Part shown: in pieces, positions 1 to 7,742 of the stretch
Numbering within the stretch: position 1 is the first letter of the stretch
Layout of the letters: each line of letters begins with the position of its first letter
Assembly: GCA_050742455.1 (NCBI GenBank)
Contig: JBOGIG010000028.1
Coordinates: 1 to 20,215 of the forward strand
Direction: 5' to 3'
DNA length: 20,215 bases
Origin: JBOGIG01 sp050742455
GTDB taxonomy: Bacteria > Actinomycetota > Acidimicrobiia > Acidimicrobiales > JBOGIG01
The notes under the pieces: generated by a model
The model's input: only the letters and a program-made list of their open reading frames with translations
The model's database searches: none
What the model was told of the DNA's origin: nothing
Made by a program: the position numbers and the translations under genes

Positions 1-3000
1 CTTCGCCAATGTCGCGCACCACTCGGTCGAGGAGCTTGATGGTTTGGGCTGGTGACAAGTCGAGGCGGGCGTAGGCCCTCACCGTCGAGCGAAGCTGTCC
101 CATGACCGTGGCCGCGCTTATTCCCCTTCCCATGACATCACCCACGACTACGGCCGAGCGCCCGGAGTCCAGTTCTATGACGTCATACCAGTCGCCCCCG
201 ACCTCGGTTCCTGCTACCCCGGCCCGGTAGAAGCCGGCCATGGACAAGTCATCGGAGTGGTAGACCCGAAGCGGGGACAGGCTGGCCTGCAGTGCCGCCG
301 CCACCTGGGACTGCCAGGCGCCCTCCTGCTCGGCTTGGGCCGCGGCCCGGAGCGCCTCTTCGGCTTGGCGTTGTTCGGTGATGTCTTGGATGGTGCCTCG
401 CAAGTGAAGAGGATTGCCCGAGTCATCCCGGACCACAGCCCCGCGAACCCGTACAACGTGCACCTCCCCATCCAGGTCGACGAGATGCATCTCGTGGTCG
501 ACGGTCACCTCCCCGACCAAAGCAGCGTCGACGATCTGTCGAAAGCGGTAAAAGTCTTCTCCGTCGCGAAAAAACGCTCCGGCCGCTCGATAGTCACCGA
601 GAATCAGGTGACCCCCGAGCGGCACCTTGAGCATTGACATGATCTCGGGTGAGGCCGTGATCATTCCCGTGGCTGCGTCAACCTGCCAACTGCCCAGTTG
701 TGCCAGGCCCTGGGCGAAGGCCAGAGCCTCCAGATTCTGACGGCGTTCGGTGTTGTCCAGACACATCCCGATATAGCCCTCGAATTGTCCGAGTGGTCCG
801 TAGCACGGGCACCCGATATCGATTATCCAGCGTGCTTCGCCCGTGTGATGGATCAACCGGTACTCCATCTCGAACGTTTCATGCTGGGCAAAGGCGGACA
901 GATATCGCCGGACACACTCTTCGCGGTCATCAGGGTGAATGTCATTGATCCAACCCTGTCCGGTGGAGTCGGCCAATGTCCGTCCAGTGAAGTTCAGCCA
1001 CGCCTTGTTGAAGTAGTCACACGTGGCCGTGGCGTTGGCGTGCCACACCATGGTGGGGAAATCTTGCAGCAGGTTCTGGTACTGGTCGCGGTCCAATCGG
1101 ACCCGGTGCAGGTCAAGGTGGGACTGGACACGGGCCAAGAGCTCTCGGGAGCTGAATGGCTTGACGATGTAGTCGTTCGCGCCCATGCCCAGACCCTCAA
1201 CCGAGTCTGATTCACCCGCCAGGGCCGACAGCATCAGCACCGGCAGATCCCGGGTGGCCGGATCTGAGCGCAGAGCTTGGATCAGTCCGACGCCGTCCAG
1301 GTGGGGCATCATCACGTCAGACAGAACCAGGTCGGGAACGGCTCGCCGGACGAGATCCAGGGCCCAACGTCCATCGGGGGCGGTGATCACCTCATAGGTC
1401 TTGGCCAGAAGGCCGGCCAGGTAATCGCGCATGTCTTTGTTGTCATCCACCACCAGGACCAAAGGTCGAGAGCGCGCCACGTGGGACCCGTCCTCGGCCC
1501 TGCCAACCTCGGGTGGGGTCACTGTCCTGGCTGGTCCGCCCGTACCCGGAAGGTAGGGGGGTGGCCTGTCCAGAGGCCTGAGGCCGGTATCGGCATCATC
1601 CCGGGCGAACTGTCGGATCTCTTCCAGGTATTCCGCTATCACGGGCGAGGTCGATGTCGGGCTGGGATCCGGGCCCTGGGCCGGAGGATCCACGAGGTGG
1701 CTGGGTTCGTGTCCGTCGGGACACAATGGGATCCTCACTGTGAACTGGCTGCCAGCCCCCAGCACGCTGTCCACGGTCACGTCCCCTTCGTGCATGGCTA
1801 CTAATTCCGCCACCAGGGCCAGTCCGATTCCCGAGCCTTCGTGCGATCGAGCCAGCCCCCCCAGCACCCGGTTGAAGCGGTCAAAGATGCCGGGTTGGTG
1901 CTCGGGAGCGATGCCGATACCGGTATCGGCCACGATGAGCTCGGCCCAGTCACCCTGTTCCCTGACCTGTACTCGAATGGATCCCGAAGTCGTGTATTTG
2001 ACTGCATTGGAAACCAGGTTCAGAACTATTTTTTCCCACGCCCCCTTGTCGACGTAGGCCATCTTGGTCAGGGGGACGCAATCTATATGTAACTCGATGC
2101 CACTGTTTTCTATGGCGGAACGGAAGATGGTTGTCAACTCGGCGGTGGTCCGAGCCAGCTCGACTGGGCTGAATTCCAGCGTCAACCGGCCTGATTCGAT
2201 CTGGGAGAAGTCCAATAGGGAATTGACCAGCTTGGTCAGGCGGATGCAATTGCGTTCGATGATTTCCAGGCGATCCCGGTGCACGGGAGCCAGAACAGCC
2301 CTGACGTCGGCGAGGGCGTCCTCGGTCGGTCCCCGCATCAAGGTGAGGGGGGTGCGGAATTCGTGGCTTATGTTGGCGAAAAATTGAGATTTGGTCCGGT
2401 CCAATTGCTGAAGCACCTCGATCCGGTGGCGCTCCTTGGCGCTGGAGCGGACCCGGGCCAGTCCGGATGAGACCTGATCGGCGATCAAGGCCAGGAAGGA
2501 CTGGTATTCCTCGTCCAAGGAGAGGAAAGGGCTGATCCCCAGGCTGATCCATCCGGCGATTGCCCCTTCGGTGGATTCGGTCAGTGCCAGTACCTGAATT
2601 TGGTAAGGAACCTGGGTCGCTGGTCCATTCAATATCCGTGATTGGGACTGGTTCAGATTCTCCACCAGCAGGGGCGGATGCATTGTTCCCGCGCCGTCGT
2701 CATGCCAAGTCTTGGTCGCCATGGCGACACGTTGGGACAGTTCTGCCGACCAATCCAGCGGGCCGAATTGGCCTGCGATCGGATCGGCGCCGTCCGCGGG
2801 AGACAGGACCAAACTGGCTCCGGCGAGATCGTTCTCGTATCGGCTCAGGGTATCGGATGTGGCTGTCACCACGGCCTGGTCATCATCGGCTGCCCTCAGG
2901 GCAGTGGCCAGTTCTCCCAGGGCGCGGAGGCGACGCTCGCCGATCACCCGCTGGGAGGTTTCCTGCACTGCACAGAACACCCCAGTGACCGATCCCGCGT

Positions 3001-3427
3001 CGTCATGTAGCGGGCTATAGGAAAAGGTGAAGTAGGTCTCCTCTCGAAAGCCGTTACGGACCATGTACAGGACCTGGTCGTCCGACCAGGTCGCCACGCC
3101 GGTGGCGAGCACGCCGTCGAGCATGGGGCCGACCACGTCCCAAACGTCCCACCAAACTCGCGCTCCAGGGCGGCCCAGGGCATCGGGATGCTTGTCCCCC
3201 AACATCGGGATGTAGGCATCGTTGTAGATCAAGGTGAGCTGTGGACCCAGGAACAAGACTATGGGGAACCGGGATGCCAGGGCGGTGCGAACCGTCGTCT
3301 GGGTGGCAATCGACCAGGCATCCATGGGGCCCAGGGCTGTGGTGGACCAGTCCCTGGCAGTCACCAGGCCCCCCATTTCCCCGCCGTGGTCGGCCAACAC
3401 TGACACGTCCTGAGGTGTGCTCGGCAT
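1..3427 (-). CDS. Hybrid sensor histidine kinase / response regulator / PP2C (SpoIIE-type) phosphatase fusion, partial
   Basis: This gene starts at ATG 3427 and is open to the left edge: 1142 codons with no stop. Domains in order: an N-terminal PAS (about residues 20-160), a GAF-like sensor region (about 165-325), HisKA with phospho-acceptor His355 in ISHEFRTPL, and HATPase_c with its N box (LNLVSNAVKYT), DTGIGI and GSGIGLA (to about 562). A proline-rich linker follows, then a REC domain with Asp661/662, phospho-acceptor Asp704 (LSDVMMP) and Lys756 (IVKPF), two PAS domains (about 780-890 and 898-1020), and the start of a SpoIIE/RsbU-type PP2C phosphatase with GGDWYD near 1075-1080. No membrane segment is visible, so it is probably cytosolic. 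In the RsbU family the phosphatase acts on anti-anti-sigma factors; that role here is inference. A GGGAG-type ribosome site precedes the ATG, 20 nt after the stop of the upstream DoxX-like gene, which suggests co-transcription. The ligand is unknown. Confidence 0.93.
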   Translation of the reverse strand, partial: MPSTPQDVSVLADHGGEMGGLVTARDWSTTALGPMDAWSIATQTTVRTALASRFPIVLFLGPQLTLIYNDAYIPMLGDKHPDALGRPGARVWWDVWDVVGPMLDGVLATGVATWSDDQVLYMVRNGFREETYFTFSYSPLHDDAGSVTGVFCAVQETSQRVIGERRLRALGELATALRAADDDQAVVTATSDTLSRYENDLAGASLVLSPADGADPIAGQFGPLDWSAELSQRVAMATKTWHDDGAGTMHPPLLVENLNQSQSRILNGPATQVPYQIQVLALTESTEGAIAGWISLGISPFLSLDEEYQSFLALIADQVSSGLARVRSSAKERHRIEVLQQLDRTKSQFFANISHEFRTPLTLMRGPTEDALADVRAVLAPVHRDRLEIIERNCIRLTKLVNSLLDFSQIESGRLTLEFSPVELARTTAELTTIFRSAIENSGIELHIDCVPLTKMAYVDKGAWEKIVLNLVSNAVKYTTSGSIRVQVREQGDWAELIVADTGIGIAPEHQPGIFDRFNRVLGGLARSHEGSGIGLALVAELVAMHEGDVTVDSVLGAGSQFTVRIPLCPDGHEPSHLVDPPAQGPDPSPTSTSPVIAEYLEEIRQFARDDADTGLRPLDRPPPYLPGTGGPARTVTPPEVGRAEDGSHVARSRPLVLVVDDNKDMRDYLAGLLAKTYEVITAPDGRWALDLVRRAVPDLVLSDVMMPHLDGVGLIQALRSDPATRDLPVLMLSALAGESDSVEGLGMGANDYIVKPFSSRELLARVQSHLDLHRVRLDRDQYQNLLQDFPTMVWHANATATCDYFNKAWLNFTGRTLADSTGQGWINDIHPDDREECVRRYLSAFAQHETFEMEYRLIHHTGEARWIIDIGCPCYGPLGQFEGYIGMCLDNTERRQNLEALAFAQGLAQLGSWQVDAATGMITASPEIMSMLKVPLGGHLILGDYRAAGAFFRDGEDFYRFRQIVDAALVGEVTVDHEMHLVDLDGEVHVVRVRGAVVRDDSGNPLHLRGTIQDITEQRQAEEALRAAAQAEQEGAWQSQVAAALQASLSPLRVYHSDDLSMAGFYRAGVAGTEVGGDWYDVIELDSGRSAVVVGDVMGRGISAATVMGQLRSTVRAYARLDLSPAQTIKLLDRVVRDIGE

Positions 3428-3447
3428 AGCTCCCTCGCCCTCGGCGC

Positions 3448-4374
3448 CTATTGCGTGGTGCCACCATACTCAGGCCTGAGACTGTCTGCCCTGTCCTCCC
3501 GTCTGCGCGGCCAGGCCACTAGGGCAAGCAGGATCATCAGGGGGCCCGAGTTGGGGTCAGTGGCATCAGGAGTAAAGATCGTCCCGAATTGCTGAAACAC
3601 GACCCAGAAGAACAATGAGACCAAGATGGACAAGCCCAGCCACAGCGGTGCTCTTCGTCGGGCCAGCCATGGCGCCAGGCCGATTGCCAACTCCACCAGT
3701 GCCAAAACGAGGACGACGGTCCCGCTGTGATGCTTGGACAGTCCGATCATCCAGGCGCTTATGTGGGCCAGGACGCGGGGCGCACCATCGGCCAGGGTGG
3801 CCAGATTGGCCACCAACACCTGCCGGGCGGGATAAACCACAGGGAGGTGTAGGAAGGCGGCTCCTACCCACAAGATGGTCCAAGCCACCCTCCATCCGAT
3901 GGCATCGACGTCACCCAGGGCCCTTCCCGGACTTTTCGGCCATGCCAGCCCTCCCAATATGACGTACAGGACGGCCGCACCCGGCGCACCGGCGGCCATG
4001 AGGGCGAACCCGCTGGGCAGCATGCCGAGACCCTCGCCCACCCACCAGATGATGGCCGCCCACACGAACGAAGCTACGAGGGCCGAACGGACGAATCGAG
4101 CGCTGATGAGGCACGCCCCGATGGCCAGCTCCAACAAGACGCTGGCCAGGTTCCACCAGGGCCAGTGGCCGACAAACGGTTTGATGAAGGTGAAGATCGA
4201 GCTATTTAGCCAGTTGGGCGCGCCCATGACCGATTGGGCCAACGTGTTGAGGGGATAGCCATGGCTGAATTTGGACGGCTCGGCCTGCAAGACCCCGTCG
4301 ATCTGCCACAGCAAACCAAGGCCGACCTGCAGACCCCTTCGACGCAGCAGGCGAGGGCCGTCCGACCAGACCAA
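3448..4374 (-). CDS. DoxX-like multi-pass integral membrane protein
   Basis: A 308-residue hydrophobic protein with roughly seven membrane segments, for example around GLQVGLGLLW, FVWAAIIWW, AAVLYVILGGL, TVVLVLALVELAIGLAPWL and ILVSLFFWVVF. The arrangement of a short N-terminal helix followed by a QPxxFxHG-like loop resembles uncharacterised actinobacterial DoxX-like membrane proteins; I recognise the type, not a function. The start is uncertain: TTG at 4374 is the only usable start codon upstream of the first helix and has no good ribosome site, while the frame stays open further upstream without ATG, GTG or TTG. The gene lies about 50 nt after the small membrane protein gene and 20 nt before the sensor kinase, so the three probably form one transcription unit. 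A role as partner of, or signal source for, the kinase is possible but only inferred from position. Confidence 0.75.
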   Translation of the reverse strand: MVWSDGPRLLRRRGLQVGLGLLWQIDGVLQAEPSKFSHGYPLNTLAQSVMGAPNWLNSSIFTFIKPFVGHWPWWNLASVLLELAIGACLISARFVRSALVASFVWAAIIWWVGEGLGMLPSGFALMAAGAPGAAVLYVILGGLAWPKSPGRALGDVDAIGWRVAWTILWVGAAFLHLPVVYPARQVLVANLATLADGAPRVLAHISAWMIGLSKHHSGTVVLVLALVELAIGLAPWLARRRAPLWLGLSILVSLFFWVVFQQFGTIFTPDATDPNSGPLMILLALVAWPRRREDRADSLRPEYGGTTQ

Positions 4375-4426
4375 ACCGATTGTGTTGGCCCCGCTCCGGG
4401 GGCCATTATGGCTTCCGGCCCTCAGG

Positions 4427-4873
4427 TCAAACCAGGTGATTGATGTCTGCTCCGAGCAGGGTGGCCACCAAGGCCATGACAGCCAGGTAGATCACGCTTA
4501 CCCCCCAGCGCCACTTGTGTTCGGCCAGCCAGAATCTTCGGATGCCGATGACGTCAAAGACCAGGGCCACCACGGCGATGGGAATACCCACGTAGGGACC
4601 TACACCGGCGGCGGCGCCGATGGCCGGAGTGAGGACAGGCAGTACTACATAGCCGAGCAAGCAGCGAAATGCAGACAACAGGATCGAGGTAGAGAAGATG
4701 CGATGGGCATCGTCGTCGTCGACGCCGGAGGGAATGGGGCGAATGAACAAGATGCGCCGCACCACCGTCTCGGGGCGCGACCAAGTCGGAGTGGCATAGG
4801 TCGACTGAGCCCCGGCCCCAGCTATGTCGGGCCGCCCTAGCTCTCGTTCCCCTGCGATCTCAACCTGGGCCAT
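4427..4873 (-). CDS. Small conserved-type membrane protein of unknown function
   Basis: A 148-residue protein counted from ATG 4873. The N-terminal half is soluble. The C-terminal half has about three membrane segments (LLSAFRCLLGYVVLPVLTPAIG, VGIPIAVVALVFDVIGI and VSVIYLAVMALVATLLG) separated by the basic/aromatic stretch RRFWLAEHKWRW. This RFWxAxHxWRW arrangement recalls uncharacterised actinobacterial membrane proteins, but I cannot name a function. A TTG at 4882 would add three residues. I prefer ATG 4873 because a TAGCGT hexamer lies 8 nt upstream, which fits a leaderless transcript, and no Shine-Dalgarno is present. It is the first gene of the minus-strand unit leading to the DoxX-like protein and the sensor kinase, and it is divergent from the DUF35 gene. 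Confidence 0.72.
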   Translation of the reverse strand: MAQVEIAGERELGRPDIAGAGAQSTYATPTWSRPETVVRRILFIRPIPSGVDDDDAHRIFSTSILLSAFRCLLGYVVLPVLTPAIGAAAGVGPYVGIPIAVVALVFDVIGIRRFWLAEHKWRWGVSVIYLAVMALVATLLGADINHLV

Positions 4874-4881
4874 CGATCGCA

Positions 4882-4910
4882 ACGCTAGGTGGATTCCCTT
4901 TCAACTTCCA
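4882..4910 (-). promoter_or_regulatory. Putative promoter of the minus-strand membrane protein/kinase unit
   Basis: Reading the minus strand, TGGAAG (4910-4905) is followed after 17 nt by TAGCGT (4887-4882), and ATG 4873 begins 8 nt later. The -35 match to TTGACA is poor (3 of 6), while the -10 fits TAnnnT. The distance would place the transcription start at or next to the start codon. Inference only. Confidence 0.35.
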
Positions 4911-4937
4911 GCCGGGGTAGCCGGCCGATGGCTCCGT

Positions 4938-4966
4938 TTGCGTCTGAAACGTGTTCCTGATTGGCT
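4938..4966 (+). promoter_or_regulatory. Putative promoter of the DUF35-thiolase operon
   Basis: TTGCGT (4938-4943), a 17-nt spacer and TTGGCT (4961-4966) lie 7 nt before ATG 4974. The second base of the -10 is T rather than A, so this is a weak call. No ribosome binding site precedes this ATG, which favours leaderless translation. Confidence 0.28.
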
Positions 4967-4973
4967 TTGTTCA

Positions 4974-5393
4974 ATGAGCCAGACCATTCCAATAGTGGAC
5001 TACCTGCGCATCGATGGCGATCGGGCCTGGCTGGTTGCCAACCAGTGCCAGAATTGCTCAGCGCTGTACTTCGATCGCCGCAATGCATGTGCTCGGTGCG
5101 GTCAGGTCGAATTCGCCCAGGCCGAGCTTTCGACCCAGGGTCGCCTGAGGACTTACACCATCGTGACCCGTGGCGCCCCGGGGGTTCCGACCCCGTTCGT
5201 CTCTGCCGTGGTGGACCTCGAAGGGGGAGGAGTGGTGAAATCCACTTTGGTTGGAGTCAACCCAGATCCAGAGGCCATACAGATCGGAATGTCCGTGGCC
5301 CTTACTACCTTTGTGGCCGGGACCGACGGGGCGGGTAATGAAGCGGTGACCTTTGGGTTCACCCCGATCAAGGAGGCCGCCAACCATGCCTGA
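4974..5393 (+). CDS. DUF35 / Zn-ribbon OB-fold acyl-CoA-binding protein, thiolase partner
   Basis: A 139-residue protein. The N-terminal rubredoxin-like zinc ribbon has Cys25-x2-Cys28 and Cys39-x2-Cys42 (CQNC and CARC). An OB-fold follows with the typical GRLRTYTIVTRG strand and the PFVSAVVDLEGG segment. Proteins of this family pair with thiolases or acyl-CoA hydratases (for example ChsH2 in steroid side-chain degradation, or archaeal acetoacetyl-CoA thiolase/HMG-CoA synthase complexes), where the OB-fold binds acyl-CoA. The next gene is a thiolase and overlaps this one by 8 nt, so a complex is likely. I start at ATG 4974 because homology begins there; the upstream in-frame extension from 4824 runs across the divergent promoter region and looks non-coding. 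The substrate cannot be read from the sequence. Confidence 0.85.
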   Translation: MSQTIPIVDYLRIDGDRAWLVANQCQNCSALYFDRRNACARCGQVEFAQAELSTQGRLRTYTIVTRGAPGVPTPFVSAVVDLEGGGVVKSTLVGVNPDPEAIQIGMSVALTTFVAGTDGAGNEAVTFGFTPIKEAANHA

Positions 5394-6594
5394 CTCACCT
5401 ATCTGGATCATCGGCGCCTCGATGACCAAGTTCGGCCGCTACGACGACAAGGACACGGTCGATTTGGGCTCCGAGGCTGCCCTGGCGGCCATGGCCGACG
5501 CCGGAGAGCCGATCTCGGACATGGACATACTGGCGGTGGGCTGCCTGGCAGAGGCCCCGGCAATGCTGGGCCAACGCATACAAAAACAGATCGGCCAGAC
5601 CGGCATCCCGGTATTCAATGTGGCCAATGCCTGTGCGACGGGGGCCACGGCGGTGCGCACGGTAATCATGGCCATCAAGGCGGGAGAAGCATCGATGGGC
5701 TTGGCTATCGGGGTGGAGAAGATGGGCAAGGCCGGTCTCCTGGGAGGTTCGAACAGGGCCCGCAAGGAGGATGAGAGCTTCGCCCCGGCCGGGCGCTACG
5801 GGGCCATCATGGGCACCGAGGGTCATCTGGGAACAGGCCTGATGCCCGGAGTGTTTGCCCAGGCCGGCATGGAGTACGCCGGGAAGCACGACGGGGTCGG
5901 GTTCGAGCAATTTGCCCAAGTCGCGGTCAAGAACCATTCGCACTCCACGCTAAATCCCCTGGCCCAGTATCAAAAGGAGTTCAGTCTCGAACAGGTCATG
6001 GGGGCCGACCTGGTCGCCTACCCCAATACCGTCCTTATGTGCTGCCCCACCGGTGACGGGGCGGCGGCGGTGGTTGTGGTCTCCGACGAGCGCTTCCGCC
6101 GCCTGGCCCCAGAGGTTCGTCGTCGGGCGGTGAAGGTCTCGGCATCGGTGCTTACGAGCGATCCGTGGACGGAGTCGGGCCAGGAGCTGCACGACGTCAA
6201 CACCCTCACCCGCAACGCGGCCAACATGGCCTACGAACAGGCCGGGGTGGGCCCCGAGGACTTGAATCTTGTGGAGCTGCACGATTGTTTCGCCACGGCC
6301 GAGCTGCTCCACTACGACAACCTGAGGTTGTGCGAGCCAGGTGGCGCGGGCGACTTCATCGATTCGAAGGCTCCGTGGCGGGACGGCCGCATCCCGGTCA
6401 ATGTGTCGGGCGGCTTGATCTCCAAGGGCCATCCCCTGGGAGCAACCGGGGTCGCCAATCTGTACGAGGTGGCGACCCATTTGCGAGGTGAGGCCGGTGA
6501 TCGCCAGATTCAAGGCGCCAAGGTGGGGTTGACCCACGTCATCGGGCTCGGCTCGGCCTGTTCGATCCATATCCTGGAGAAGGCTGCGTCCTGA
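5386..6594 (+). CDS. Thiolase (SCP2/lipid-transfer-type acetyl-CoA acetyltransferase family)
   Basis: A 402-residue thiolase. The nucleophile is Cys83 in NVANACATGATAV, and the other active-site blocks are VELHDCFATAE (His299, Cys301) and GGLISKGHPLGATG (His349). The HDCF motif in place of NEAF is typical of the SCP2-thiolase branch, which cleaves or condenses acyl-CoA thioesters in fatty-acid or sterol side-chain metabolism. The start is fixed by a strong AGGAGG (5371-5376) 9 nt before ATG 5386; that site lies inside the 3' end of the DUF35 gene, and the coding regions overlap by 8 nt, a sign of translational coupling. It probably forms a complex with the DUF35 protein. Whether it is degradative, or a retro-aldolase like Ltp2, cannot be decided. 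Confidence 0.92.
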   Translation: MPDSPIWIIGASMTKFGRYDDKDTVDLGSEAALAAMADAGEPISDMDILAVGCLAEAPAMLGQRIQKQIGQTGIPVFNVANACATGATAVRTVIMAIKAGEASMGLAIGVEKMGKAGLLGGSNRARKEDESFAPAGRYGAIMGTEGHLGTGLMPGVFAQAGMEYAGKHDGVGFEQFAQVAVKNHSHSTLNPLAQYQKEFSLEQVMGADLVAYPNTVLMCCPTGDGAAAVVVVSDERFRRLAPEVRRRAVKVSASVLTSDPWTESGQELHDVNTLTRNAANMAYEQAGVGPEDLNLVELHDCFATAELLHYDNLRLCEPGGAGDFIDSKAPWRDGRIPVNVSGGLISKGHPLGATGVANLYEVATHLRGEAGDRQIQGAKVGLTHVIGLGSACSIHILEKAAS

Positions 6595-6614
6595 GGGTCG
6601 GCCCGGTTGATTAG

Positions 6615-6620
6615 TAGCTT
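6615..6620 (+). promoter_or_regulatory. Candidate -10 box (TAGCTT) of pimA
   Basis: TAGCTT ends 6 nt before GTG 6627, the same layout as in front of pdxS, ruvC and the MFS-like gene. No convincing -35 and no Shine-Dalgarno are seen, so a leaderless start is likely but unproven. Confidence 0.3.
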
Positions 6621-6626
6621 GTCACC

Positions 6627-7706
6627 GTGCGCATAGCCCAGGTCTGCCCATACAGCCTGACCATTCCCGGTGGGGTCCAGGGTCAGGTGCTGGGCCTGGC
6701 TCGCGCCTTTCGGGAACTGGGACACGATGCTCGAGTTCTCGGCCCGTGCGACGGTCCACCGCCCGAGCCGGGTGTCGAGCCCCTGGGCCAGTCCATTCCC
6801 CTGGCCACGAATGGCTCGGTGGCTCCCATCGCGCCCGACATGTACGCCGCTTTGCGCACTGTTAGAGCGTTGCGAGCCGAAGCCTTCGATGTGGTGCACG
6901 TGCACGAGCCACTGGTGCCCGGTCCCAGCATGACGGCCCTGCTGTTCTCGGACGCCGCCCTGGTCGGCACTTTTCACCGCAGTGGTCCGAGCCAGGCTTA
7001 CCGATGGTTCGGGCCTATGGTCCGAATGATGGCCCGGCGGCTCGGACGTCGCTGTGCCGTTTCGGTTGATGCCCGCTCGACAGCGCAATCGGCTCTCGGA
7101 GGTCACTACGACCTGGTTTTCAATGGGATCGACGTGGATAGGTTTGCTAAGGCCACTCCCGCTCCGACCACGGCTCCGACGGTGTTTTTCATCGGTCGTC
7201 ATGAGGTACGCAAGGGTCTGGATGTACTCATCGAAGCCTTTGATGGCTTGGACGGAGCGATCCTTTGGGTGGCAGGCGACGGCCCCCAAACCCAGGAACT
7301 GAAGAGCCGGAGCCGAGACAACCAACGCATCGAGTGGCTGGGACGCATCACCGACGCCGAGGCGGCCAGACGGATGGCCGGGGCGGACGTGGTCTGTGCC
7401 CCTTCACTGCGGGGCGAGTCATTCGGCGTGATCCTTCTCGAGGCCATGGCGGCCCGGACGGCCCTGGTGGCCACCGATCTGCCCGCCTACCGCAGGGTGG
7501 CCCGTCCCGGTATAGACGCCCTGCTGGTCCCCCCCGGTGATGCCGGGCAACTGGCGGCGGCCTTGTCCAGGGCGTTGTTCGAGCCAGGACTGGCCGCCCG
7601 CCTGGTCGAGTCGGCCCAATCCCGGGCCAACGAATACTCGATGGATCGTCTAGCCCAGCGTTACCTCGATATCTTCGACCAGACTGCCCCGGCCCGCGCC
7701 CGCTGA
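6627..7706 (+). CDS. pimA: GDP-mannose-dependent phosphatidylinositol mannosyltransferase (PimA-like GT4)
   Basis: A 359-residue GT-B glycosyltransferase of family GT4. The N-terminus MRIAQVCPYSLTIPGGVQG carries the acceptor/nucleotide loop GGVQ (15-18). His117 in GTFHRSG matches the catalytic His of mycobacterial PimA. The C-terminal domain has GRHEVRKGLDVL and the EX7E motif Glu264...Glu272 in GESFGVILLEA. PimA transfers the first mannose from GDP-mannose to phosphatidylinositol on the inner membrane face, starting PIM and lipoglycan synthesis. The similarity, together with the pdxS-pdxT-yebC-ruvCAB genes downstream as in Mycobacterium, supports the symbol. GTG 6627 starts the conserved N-terminus and has no ribosome site. 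The usual actinobacterial neighbours pgsA and the acyltransferase are not next to it here; a thiolase and a CoA transferase are. Confidence 0.87.
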   Translation: MRIAQVCPYSLTIPGGVQGQVLGLARAFRELGHDARVLGPCDGPPPEPGVEPLGQSIPLATNGSVAPIAPDMYAALRTVRALRAEAFDVVHVHEPLVPGPSMTALLFSDAALVGTFHRSGPSQAYRWFGPMVRMMARRLGRRCAVSVDARSTAQSALGGHYDLVFNGIDVDRFAKATPAPTTAPTVFFIGRHEVRKGLDVLIEAFDGLDGAILWVAGDGPQTQELKSRSRDNQRIEWLGRITDAEAARRMAGADVVCAPSLRGESFGVILLEAMAARTALVATDLPAYRRVARPGIDALLVPPGDAGQLAAALSRALFEPGLAARLVESAQSRANEYSMDRLAQRYLDIFDQTAPARAR

Positions 7707-7742
7707 CGGGTTCGTCTATCCCACTGTGACCAGGAGGAGATT

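Noticed and set aside
257..1210. Plus-strand open frames at 257-637 and 698-1210
   Set aside because: They lie opposite the PAS and PP2C parts of the sensor kinase, whose minus-strand frame is open and rich in family motifs. They show no domain of their own.
4824..4973. N-terminal extension of the DUF35 protein by 50 residues
   Set aside because: The extension has no family similarity, overlaps the divergent gene's start, and crosses the likely promoter region. The conserved protein begins at ATG 4974.
5744..5756. TTCGAAC palindrome considered as a second LexA site
   Set aside because: It is inside the thiolase coding region and lacks the CGAAC-N4-GTTCG spacing.
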